From the NCBI GenBank assembly GCA_020860515.1, contig JAJBUG010000031.1, positions 1 through 50,559 of the forward strand: 50,559 bases of DNA, in the 5' to 3' direction. The DNA comes from Bacteroidales bacterium. GTDB taxonomy: Bacteria > Bacteroidota > Bacteroidia > Bacteroidales > Muribaculaceae. The notes under the pieces were generated by a model that was not told the origin of the DNA, did not search any database, and saw only the letters and a program-made list of their open reading frames with translations. Position 1 is the stretch's first letter. Every line of letters starts with the position of its first letter. Of the stretch, positions 42,393 through 50,559 are shown one piece after another. A program made the translations under genes and the position numbers.

Positions 42393-43148
42393 ATGAAATT
42401 ATATTCTTGGAATGTGAATGGGCTAAGAGCCGTAGTCGGCAAAGGTTTTGCCGACATCTTCGCTGCGCTCGATCCAGATTTCTTCTGCTTGCAAGAGACA
42501 AAGCTGCAGGCAGGCCAGATTGACCTTGATTTTCCAGGCTACGAAAGCTATTGGAATTATGCCGATAAGAAGGGCTACTCTGGCACTGTGACATTTTGCC
42601 GTGTGCATCCCCTGTCGGTGCGCCGAGGCATGGCTGTGGACAAGCACGACCATGAAGGCCGCATCGTGACCTTGGAGATGGAGGATTATTTCTTGGTGAA
42701 TGTGTATGTGCCCAACTCGCAGGACGAGCTTGCACGTCTTGATTACCGTATGGAGTGGGAGCGAGATTTCTGCGACTTCGTGTTGGGGCTCGACAAGGTA
42801 AAGCCTGTGGTAATCTGCGGCGACCTGAATGTGGCCCATAAGGAGATTGACTTGGCCCGTCCTAAGCAGAACCGCCGCAATCCGGGTTTCACGGATGAAG
42901 AGCGCGAGTGCTTCTCGCGCCTGCTGAGCCATGGATTTGTGGATACATATCGTCATTTCTATCCCGACCAGGAGGGAGGGTACAGCTGGTGGAGCTACCG
43001 CTTCAAGGGCAGGGAGAAGAACCTGGGGTGGCGCATCGATTATTTCTTGGTGAGCGAGCGTCTGCTTCCGCGCCTCGAGCGCGCCCATATCCATACCGAT
43101 ATCTACGGCAGCGACCACTGCCCGGTAAGCATCGAGCTTGCCCCCTAA
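42393..43148 (+). CDS. xthA: Exodeoxyribonuclease III / AP endonuclease
   Basis: This enzyme removes nucleotides 3'-5' from double-stranded DNA and cuts at abasic sites in base excision repair. The 251-aa length is normal. Motifs are the N-terminal LYSWNVNGLRA (about 3-13), FFCLQETKLQ with the metal-binding Glu (about 30-39), ICGDLNVAHKEIDLA (about 143-157, catalytic Asp and Asn), WRIDYFLVS (about 219-227) and the C-terminal GSDHCPVSIEL with the catalytic Asp-His. The ATG lies 10 nt after the 9-mer array. The gene runs into a cluster of hairpins facing hup. Confidence 0.95.
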   Translation: MKLYSWNVNGLRAVVGKGFADIFAALDPDFFCLQETKLQAGQIDLDFPGYESYWNYADKKGYSGTVTFCRVHPLSVRRGMAVDKHDHEGRIVTLEMEDYFLVNVYVPNSQDELARLDYRMEWERDFCDFVLGLDKVKPVVICGDLNVAHKEIDLARPKQNRRNPGFTDEERECFSRLLSHGFVDTYRHFYPDQEGGYSWWSYRFKGREKNLGWRIDYFLVSERLLPRLERAHIHTDIYGSDHCPVSIELAP

Positions 43149-43280
43149 CCCCAAGTCCCAATCCCCGCTGCGTGGGCTTAAAATAACACCCCCCCCTATG
43201 GGGTGTGTATGCTATTGGGGCCCTCCGTCATTCGACGGAGGGCCCCAATAGCAGTTCCCCCGCTGCGGGGGTTAGGGGGC
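43140..43280. terminator. Nested hairpin cluster between xthA and hup
   Basis: The outer 13-bp inverted arms (43140-43152 and 43268-43280) include the xthA stop codon. Inside are ACACCCC/GGGGTGT (43186-43206), a perfect 19-bp stem with ATTC loop (43211-43229 with 43234-43252), and the small palindrome CCCCGCTGCGGGG (about 43258-43270). The genes converge here, so bidirectional termination is the natural role. The amount of structure is unusual. Confidence 0.85.
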
Positions 43281-43284
43281 TTCC

Positions 43285-43557
43285 TTACTTTACTTTGGCT
43301 TCGAGGTCGGCGCCGGGCTTGAATTTGATGGCCTTGCGAGCGGGGATCTCGATGGTCTCTTTGCTGCGGGGGTTGAAGCCAGTGCGAGCAGCCTTCTCGG
43401 CTACAGCGAATGTGCCGAAGCCCACCAGGGTGACCTTCTCGCCTTCTACCAGAGCATCGGCGATGGCGGCAATGGCAGCGTCGAGCGCGTTCTTTGCGTC
43501 CACCTTGCTGAGGTCGGCTCTTTCAGCAATTGCGTTTACTAAGTCTGTCTTATTCAT
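43285..43557 (-). CDS. hup: HU-family DNA-binding protein
   Basis: This is a small nucleoid-associated protein that bends DNA as a dimer. The start at 43557 gives 90 aa beginning MNKTDLVNAIAERADLSK, the normal HU start; an upstream in-frame ATG would add 16 unrelated residues. The core shows VTLVGFGTFAVAEKAARTGF (about 44-63) and the DNA-binding arm NPRSKETIEIPARKAIKFKP (about 64-83). It is transcribed alone, with its own consensus promoter, and ends against the hairpin cluster. Confidence 0.96.
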   Translation of the reverse strand: MNKTDLVNAIAERADLSKVDAKNALDAAIAAIADALVEGEKVTLVGFGTFAVAEKAARTGFNPRSKETIEIPARKAIKFKPGADLEAKVK

Positions 43558-43592
43558 GTGATATGATTTGAAGGGTTTGTTGAAACTTGCCG

Positions 43593-43622
43593 CAAATATA
43601 CACATAAAATTGTAAAAATCAA
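43593..43622 (-). promoter_or_regulatory. Bacteroidetes-type promoter for hup
   Basis: On the minus strand TTG (43622-43620), 19 nt, then TATATTTG (43600-43593). It lies 36 nt upstream of the hup ATG. Confidence 0.65.
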
Positions 43623-43745
43623 GTATTTTTATGAAAAAATCGTGAAAAAAGTCATTCTTTTGTAATTATTCACAAAAATATCTGGCAGTTAAGCGAATAA
43701 AAATCATCTATTCACTTTATTTTGGATTTATTTTAAAATAGTTAA

Positions 43746-43775
43746 TTGTGGATTGGAGGAAATTTAGTAATTTTG
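43746..43775 (+). promoter_or_regulatory. Bacteroidetes-type promoter for pyrG
   Basis: TTG at 43746-43748, 19 nt, then TAATTTTG at 43768-43775. The leader to the GTG start at 43832 is about 50 nt, A-rich. Confidence 0.65.
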
Positions 43776-43783
43776 CAATTTGA

Positions 43784-45607
<1,824 letters not shown>

Positions 45608-45615
45608 AAATAAAA

Positions 45616-47712
45616 TTGGATAAGAATCAATTTTCGGGCATGATCCTGATGGCCCTGGTGATTTTCCTGTTCTTGTGGTGGATGAAGCCCTCGCAGCAGG
45701 ACCTCGAGGCCCAGCGCGCAGCCCATGAGCAGGCCCAGCAAGCCCTGCAGCAGTCACAGCAGACAGCTGCAAAAGACCTGATTTCGCCCGCTGCTGGCTC
45801 CACGCTGGCACAAATCGTGCGCCAAAATGGCGCTGAGGAGGGCTCAGGAGTATATCATTACACCAACCCCAATGTGGACCTGCGCGTCAGCGGGCCCGAC
45901 TCGGCTTTGGTGCTTTCGGGTGTGGTAAAGGCCGGAAAGGACACTATCGATGTGCGCCGCGTGCTCAACAACGACCTTCTCGACTATTCGCCTGAGCAGG
46001 CAGCCCGCGCCACTGCAGCCCTGCACAAGGTGGTGAATACATTCGACAAATACAAGAGCTTTGCACCTTTCTTCTATGGCAAGGAGGAGCGCACAACTCT
46101 CGAAAACGACCAGGTGAAGATAACATTCAACAACCACGGCGGTATCATCGAGGAAGTCACGCTCAAGAAATATCTCACCGAAACCACCGAGCCTGCCACC
46201 GATGTGACCCTCTTTACAGCTCAGACAGGCGCATATTCCTTTGGTTTCGTTACCAGCGACCAGCGCATCTACACCGATTCGCTCTATTTCCGCACCACTG
46301 AGGTTACTGACTCCTCGTTGGTAATGTCGCTGCCTCTTGGCCACGGCATCGAATGGAACATTCGCTACACCGTCGTACCCGACATCTATATCGTGAAGAT
46401 GGAGATTGAGCAAAAGGGCATCGAGGCAATCATTCCGCCGAGCTGCACCACAGTCAACTTCGACTGGCGCCAGAAGATGTGCCGCAACGAAAAGGGTCGC
46501 ACCTTTGAGGAGCGAAACAGCGCCCTCACATATAAGATGCTTGATGAGAAGCCCGTAGAGATGAGCGCATCAAAAGATGAGACCGAAAAACTGACTGGCC
46601 GCATCAAGTGGGTTGCCTTTAAAAACCAATTCTTCTCATCGGTGGTAATCCCATCGGGTTCATTCTCAAGCGCCGAGGTCACATCAGTGGTGCTGAAGAA
46701 CAATCCTGGCTATGTAAAGAACATGCGTATGCAGGGCATCTTGCCTTATACTACGGCAGATGGCACGGCCTTGTCGTTCGACTTCTACTTCGGTCCCAAC
46801 GATTATCCTCTGCTCAGCTCGATTGACAAGAAGATTGATGATGGCAAGGATTTGGACCTCAATCGCTTGGTGTCGCTGGGTTGGACACTCTTCCGCTGGA
46901 TCAACCAGCTGATTGTGATCCCTGTGTTTACATTCCTGAGCCACTACACTCACAATTATGGCATCATCATCCTGCTGCTCACCATCTTTATCAAGCTGAT
47001 TCTCTTCCCATTCACCTATAAGAGCTACAAGAGCCAGGCCAAGATGCGCCTCTTGGCTCCTGAAATTAAGGAAATCAACGAAAAATATCCTGGTGCCGAG
47101 AATGCTATGAAGCGCCAGCAGGAGACAATGGCTCTCTACAGCCGCGCTGGAGCGTCGCCCTTCTCGGGGTGCTTGCCTCTGATTCTGCAGATGCCCGTGC
47201 TGATCGCAATGTTTGCATTCTTCCCGAACGCTATCGAGCTGCGCGGCCAGTCGTTCCTGTGGGCCAAGGACCTCTCAGCTCCTGATACCATCCTTACCTT
47301 GCCGTTCACAATTCCATGGTATGGCAACCAGGTAAGCCTCTTCTGCTTGCTGATGACAGTGATCAATGTGGTTTACATGAAGCTGAGCATGAGCAATCAG
47401 CCATCGCAGTCGTCGATGCCGGGCATGAAGGTGATGATGTACTTGATGCCGCTGATGTATCTCTTCTTCTTCAACGACTACGCTTCGGGCCTTAGCTACT
47501 ACTACTTCCTGTCACTGCTGATAACCATCGGCCAGACCTACGCTTTCCGTTTCTTTGTAGATGAGAAGGCCATGCGCCAGCAGATGCTCGAAAACGCCAA
47601 GAAGCCACGCAAGAAAAAGAGCGGCTTTATGGCACGCCTCGAAGAGGCTCAGCGCCGCCAGCAGGCCATGCTCCGCGAGCAGCAGCAAAAGCAAGCCAAA
47701 GGCCGGAAATAG
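45616..47712 (+). CDS. yidC: Membrane protein insertase YidC
   Basis: YidC inserts and folds inner-membrane proteins, alone or with SecYEG. The protein is 698 aa from a TTG start (MDKNQFSGMILMALVIFLFL), the expected YidC N-terminus with no ATG alternative. TM1 (about 9-26) is followed by a Gln-rich segment, a large periplasmic beta-domain (about 90-420), and the conserved C-terminal membrane region. This includes NYGIIILLLTIFIKLILFPF (about 453-472), LAPEIKEINEKYPG, GCLPLILQMPVLIAMFAFF (about 519-537) and MPLMYLFFFNDYASGLSYYY (about 614-633). The tail is strongly basic and Gln-rich (RRQQAMLREQQQKQAKGRK), probably ribosome-contacting. Confidence 0.95.
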   Translation: MDKNQFSGMILMALVIFLFLWWMKPSQQDLEAQRAAHEQAQQALQQSQQTAAKDLISPAAGSTLAQIVRQNGAEEGSGVYHYTNPNVDLRVSGPDSALVLSGVVKAGKDTIDVRRVLNNDLLDYSPEQAARATAALHKVVNTFDKYKSFAPFFYGKEERTTLENDQVKITFNNHGGIIEEVTLKKYLTETTEPATDVTLFTAQTGAYSFGFVTSDQRIYTDSLYFRTTEVTDSSLVMSLPLGHGIEWNIRYTVVPDIYIVKMEIEQKGIEAIIPPSCTTVNFDWRQKMCRNEKGRTFEERNSALTYKMLDEKPVEMSASKDETEKLTGRIKWVAFKNQFFSSVVIPSGSFSSAEVTSVVLKNNPGYVKNMRMQGILPYTTADGTALSFDFYFGPNDYPLLSSIDKKIDDGKDLDLNRLVSLGWTLFRWINQLIVIPVFTFLSHYTHNYGIIILLLTIFIKLILFPFTYKSYKSQAKMRLLAPEIKEINEKYPGAENAMKRQQETMALYSRAGASPFSGCLPLILQMPVLIAMFAFFPNAIELRGQSFLWAKDLSAPDTILTLPFTIPWYGNQVSLFCLLMTVINVVYMKLSMSNQPSQSSMPGMKVMMYLMPLMYLFFFNDYASGLSYYYFLSLLITIGQTYAFRFFVDEKAMRQQMLENAKKPRKKKSGFMARLEEAQRRQQAMLREQQQKQAKGRK

Positions 47713-47774
47713 TAAAACTTAAAACGTATAGATTTTGTTATTTCTTTACAGAAACAACAAAACACCTATATATA

Positions 47775-48671
47775 ATGGAAGAGAAAGAATTCAAGGCTGG
47801 GTTCGTCAACATCGTCGGCAACCCCAATGTGGGGAAATCGACGCTGATGAACGACCTTGTTGGCGAGCGCATAAGCATTATCACCAGCAAGGCGCAGACC
47901 ACGCGCCACCGCATTATGGGAATCGTCAATGGACCCGACTATCAAATCGTGTTCAGCGATACCCCAGGCGTGTTGAAGCCTAAATACAAACTGCAGGAGA
48001 GCATGCTCAATTTCAGCGAGGGGGCCCTCACTGATGCCGACGTCCTCATCTATGTCACCGATGTAGTAGAGGATCCCACGAAGAATGCCGACTTCTTAGC
48101 TCGCGTGGCCAAGGAGACAGTGCCTGTACTCTTAGTTATCAACAAAATCGATTTGCTCAAGGGCGGACATCAAGAGCTGGAGGCAATTGTGGACAAATGG
48201 AAGGGCATTCTGCCTAAGGCGGAGGTGTTCCCGACCTCTGCCACTGAGCGATTCAATGTTGACAATCTGATGCACCGAATTATCGAATTGCTGCCTGTAG
48301 GTCATCCTTATTTCGGCACCGATGCCCTCACCGACAAGCCGGCACGATTCTTCGTGACTGAGATCATACGCGAGAAAATCCTTAACAACTACGACAAGGA
48401 AATACCCTATTCCGTTGAGGTGATCGTGGAGAAATTTGAAGAAAAAGAAAATGCCATCCATATCATGACCGTGATTTATGTGGAGCGCGACAGCCAGAAG
48501 GGCATCCTCATCGGCAAGGGCGGAGCCATGCTGAAGAAGGTAGGCACCGAGGCGCGCAAGGATATTGAGGCATTCTTCGGAAAGAAGGTTTACCTTGAGC
48601 TCTTCGTAAAAGTCGAGCCCAATTGGCGCAACCGTGAAAACAAACTTCGTACATTCGGATACATCGAGTGA
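47775..48671 (+). CDS. era: GTPase Era
   Basis: Era is an essential GTPase that binds 16S rRNA during small-subunit maturation. The 298-aa protein has an N-terminal G domain with [11 protein letters not shown] (G1, about 15-25), the AQTTRHR switch region (about 40-46), SDTPGVLKPKYKLQ (G3, about 60-73) and INKIDLL (G4, about 121-127). The C-terminal KH domain carries GILIGKGGAMLKKVGTEARK (about 241-260). It sits 62 bp after yidC and 171 bp before der, another ribosome-assembly GTPase. Its stop lies at the start of the next repeat array. Confidence 0.97.
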   Translation: MEEKEFKAGFVNIVGNPNVGKSTLMNDLVGERISIITSKAQTTRHRIMGIVNGPDYQIVFSDTPGVLKPKYKLQESMLNFSEGALTDADVLIYVTDVVEDPTKNADFLARVAKETVPVLLVINKIDLLKGGHQELEAIVDKWKGILPKAEVFPTSATERFNVDNLMHRIIELLPVGHPYFGTDALTDKPARFFVTEIIREKILNNYDKEIPYSVEVIVEKFEEKENAIHIMTVIYVERDSQKGILIGKGGAMLKKVGTEARKDIEAFFGKKVYLELFVKVEPNWRNRENKLRTFGYIE

Positions 48672-48838
48672 ATTAGTGAATTGGTGAAATAGTGAAATAG
48701 TGAATTGGTGAAATAGTGAATTAGTGGTTTGGTGATACCAAATCACTCAACTACCAAATCACCAAATCACCAAATCACCAAACCACCAAATCACCAAACC
48801 ACCAAATCACTTAACCACCAAATCACCAAACCACCAGA
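48669..48838. repeat. Two-armed 8-mer array between era and der
   Basis: Seven GAAWTRGT-type 8-mers (about 48671-48726, starting with the era stop) are followed by about twelve CAAATCAC/CAAACCAC 8-mers (48739-48835). The right arm reads in frame into der and would encode a repeated peptide (NHQITKPP). der itself starts at 48843. Confidence 0.93.
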
Positions 48839-48842
48839 AATT

Positions 48843-50159
48843 ATGGGACAGTTAGTAGCAATAGTGGGGCGCCCCAATGTGGGGAAAAGCACCCTGTTCA
48901 ATCGACTCACCGAGAGCCGTCAAGCCATCGTGGATCCTACGGCGGGCACTACGCGCGACCGCCAGTACGGCAAGGTGGATTGGAACGGTCGTGAGTTCTC
49001 AATAGTTGACACCGGCGGCTGGGTAGTCAACAGCGAAGATGTGTTCGAGAGCGAAATCAACAAGCAGGTTGAGCTTGCAATCGAGCAGGCCGACGAAATC
49101 CTGTTTGTAGTGGATGCCATGAACGGTGTCACCGACCTCGATGACCATGTGGCCGAAATCCTGCGTAAGAGCAAAAAGCCGGTGGTGCTCGTAGCCAACA
49201 AGGTTGACAGCAACGAGTGGCAGTACAATGTGCCTGAGTTCTACAAGCTTGGCCTTGGCGAGCCATATCCTGTGTCAGCAGTCAGCGGCTTTGGCACAGG
49301 CGACCTCCTCGACGAAGTGGTAAAGGAACTTCCCGAAAAGGACGACGATGAAGAGCAACTCGAAGACATTCCTAAGTTTGCCATCGTGGGCCGACCAAAT
49401 GCGGGCAAGAGTTCGCTCATCAATGCCTTCATTGGCGAGGATCGCCATATCGTGACCGATGTGGCGGGAACTACTCGCGACAGCATCTACACTCGCTATA
49501 ATAAATTCGGGTTTGACTTCTACTTAGTTGATACTGCGGGCATCCGCAAGAAGAACAAAGTAACCGAAGATATTGAATACTATTCGGTAATTCGCTCTAT
49601 CCGAGCCATCGAGGCCAGCGACGTTTGCATTCTTATGATTGATGCCACGCGTGGCATCGAGAGTCAGGATGCCAATATCTTCTCGTTGATTCAGAAGAAT
49701 AAGAAGGGCTTGGTAGTGGTGGTTAACAAATGGGACTTGGTGGAAGAGAAATCTCAAATAGCCATCAAGACATTTGAAACAGCCATACGCAACCGCTTTG
49801 CTCCATTTGTGGATTTCCCGATTATCTTCGCCTCGGCATTGACCAAGCAGCGCATTTTCAAGGTGCTGGAGACTGCCATCGATGTTTACAAGAATCGCAA
49901 GCGCATCATCCCCACCAGCGAGGTGAATCGCGTGATGCTCGAGGACATCGCTGCTTATCCGCCACCAGCCAACAAGGGCAAATATGTGAAGATCAAGTAT
50001 GTTACGATGCTTAAGGGCGCGCAGGTGCCCACGTTCATCTTCTTCTGCAACCTGCCGCAATGGGTGAAAGAGCCGTACCGCCGCTATCTGGAAAACAAAA
50101 TCCGAGAGCACTGGGACTTTTCAGGCACCCCCATCAACATCTACATGCGCGAAAAGTAA
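48843..50159 (+). CDS. der: Ribosome-associated double GTPase Der (EngA)
   Basis: Der has two tandem G domains and a KH-like domain and is needed for large-subunit assembly. The protein is 438 aa from ATG 48843 ([17 protein letters not shown]). G domain 1 shows [12 protein letters not shown] (about 9-20), DTGGW and NKVD (about 119-122). G domain 2 shows [12 protein letters not shown] (about 185-196), DTAGI and NKWD (about 298-301). The C-terminal KH-like domain ends NIYMREK. A TTG at 48729 extends the frame upstream by 38 codons made only of repeat-derived Asn-His-Gln-Thr-Lys-Pro-Pro units; I reject that start because family members begin at the G1 region. Confidence 0.97.
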   Translation: MGQLVAIVGRPNVGKSTLFNRLTESRQAIVDPTAGTTRDRQYGKVDWNGREFSIVDTGGWVVNSEDVFESEINKQVELAIEQADEILFVVDAMNGVTDLDDHVAEILRKSKKPVVLVANKVDSNEWQYNVPEFYKLGLGEPYPVSAVSGFGTGDLLDEVVKELPEKDDDEEQLEDIPKFAIVGRPNAGKSSLINAFIGEDRHIVTDVAGTTRDSIYTRYNKFGFDFYLVDTAGIRKKNKVTEDIEYYSVIRSIRAIEASDVCILMIDATRGIESQDANIFSLIQKNKKGLVVVVNKWDLVEEKSQIAIKTFETAIRNRFAPFVDFPIIFASALTKQRIFKVLETAIDVYKNRKRIIPTSEVNRVMLEDIAAYPPPANKGKYVKIKYVTMLKGAQVPTFIFFCNLPQWVKEPYRRYLENKIREHWDFSGTPINIYMREK

Positions 50160-50240
50160 CGAGAACCAACGAAAAGAAACGAGAATCAACGAAAAGAAAC
50201 ACGAATCGTTGATTCTCGTTTTTTCGTTGATTCTCGTTAT
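50151..50240 (+). terminator. Repeat-built terminator after der
   Basis: A 20-bp unit (GAAAAGNAACGAGAAYCAAC) is repeated at 50151-50170 and 50171-50190; the first copy contains the last two der codons and stop. AACGAGAATCAACG (50178-50191) pairs perfectly with CGTTGATTCTCGTT (50207-50220), followed by a T-run and a second copy of the right arm (50225-50238). The stem plus T-run looks like a rho-independent terminator. Confidence 0.8.
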
Positions 50241-50559
50241 TGTTATTTTGGGGTATAGATTTGTCATTTGCATATGCTAAATAAAAATTTATGAATTTTT
50301 TTCAAATTTTTTAATCAAAACCTACGATATAATAAAAATAATTCCTAAATTTGCAAACTAAATAAAAATTCAAGAGGAATAGTTGCTATCAAGCCTCTTT
50401 GACGCGAACGCATTTCTTGATACGACTGACGCTAAAATAAGCCGATCACGGATTAAAGAGACAAAATTATTATATGTTTAATTATTTGGTATGAAAAAGT
50501 TGTTTTTAGGCCAAATTGTAAAATGGTAGGGTGAAATAGCTGGAAGCAGTACTAAACAG
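50241..50559 (+). promoter_or_regulatory. Non-coding right edge: probable promoter and structured leader
   Basis: I see no gene reaching the right edge; all three forward frames are closed. TAAATTTG at 50346-50353 fits a -7 element, without a clear TTG partner. Downstream, AAGAGG (50372-50377) can pair with CCTCTT (50394-50399), while TATCAAG (50387-50393) inside that loop can pair with CTTGATA (50416-50422). This would form a pseudoknot or two alternative folds. TGACGC occurs at 50400-50405 and 50427-50432. Very short ORFs at 50474 and 50490 are not convincing. Confidence 0.45.

Noticed and set aside
43558..43605. 16-residue N-terminal extension of HU
   Set aside because: HU proteins start at MNKTDLV. 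The extension overlaps the promoter region (-7 element at 43593-43600).
50474..50528. Tiny ORFs (6 and 12 codons) near the right edge
   Set aside because: Too short and without supporting context. They could be leader peptides, but nothing downstream in the window can be tied to them.

Overview
The window looks like a chromosomal segment from an obligate fermentative member of the order Bacteroidales, probably Prevotellaceae or Muribaculaceae (genus not determinable from sequence alone). The evidence is a SusC/SusD pair, promoters of the Bacteroidetes type (TTG, 19-20 nt, TAnnTTTG), leaders without clear Shine-Dalgarno sequences, moderate GC, and the housekeeping genes. No rRNA, tRNA, CRISPR array, integrase or transposase was seen.

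Layout. 1-353: palindromic repeats and a 66-bp duplication. 354-7450 (+): hisIE, a DUF5715/M15-like membrane protein, a large AsmA-like protein, a HAD phosphatase and aroB. 7479-10141 (-): an orphan PTS EIIC of the galactitol type and manA. 10309-38517: a large pectin/hexuronate locus. 38661-50159: nfnAB-type flavoprotein genes, aroC, xthA, hup (-), pyrG, yidC, era and der. 50240-50559: a non-coding stretch with a possible structured leader.

The pectin locus is divergent from the 391-bp region 24882-25272. Leftward it runs susC, susD, a small lipoprotein, an uncharacterised secreted protein, a remnant of a PL11 rhamnogalacturonan lyase, pectate lyase PL1, an esterase, GH105 and a second PL1. 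Rightward it runs GH28 polygalacturonase, a GH43 enzyme, CE8 pectin methylesterase, then uxaB-uxaA, uxaC, an ExuT-like transporter, kduI, kdgK and kdgA. Surface or periplasmic de-esterification and depolymerisation of homogalacturonan would give galacturonate (UxaC/UxaB/UxaA route) and unsaturated galacturonate (GH105/KduI route). Both meet at 2-keto-3-deoxygluconate, which KdgK and KdgA split to pyruvate and glyceraldehyde-3-phosphate. KduI carries an apparent signal peptide. KduD and a dedicated PUL regulator (HTCS, SusR or ECF sigma/anti-sigma) are not in the window.

The most unusual structure is not a gene. About fourteen intergenic gaps hold arrays of 7-, 8- or 9-bp tandem units. Each array has its own unit. 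Many consist of two arms whose units are reverse complements or near-complements, so the transcript could fold into a long hairpin between the stop codon of one gene and the start of the next. Several arrays begin inside the last codons of the upstream gene. They flank housekeeping and hexuronate genes but are nearly absent from the susCD and secreted-enzyme part of the locus, which uses conventional GC-rich hairpins instead.
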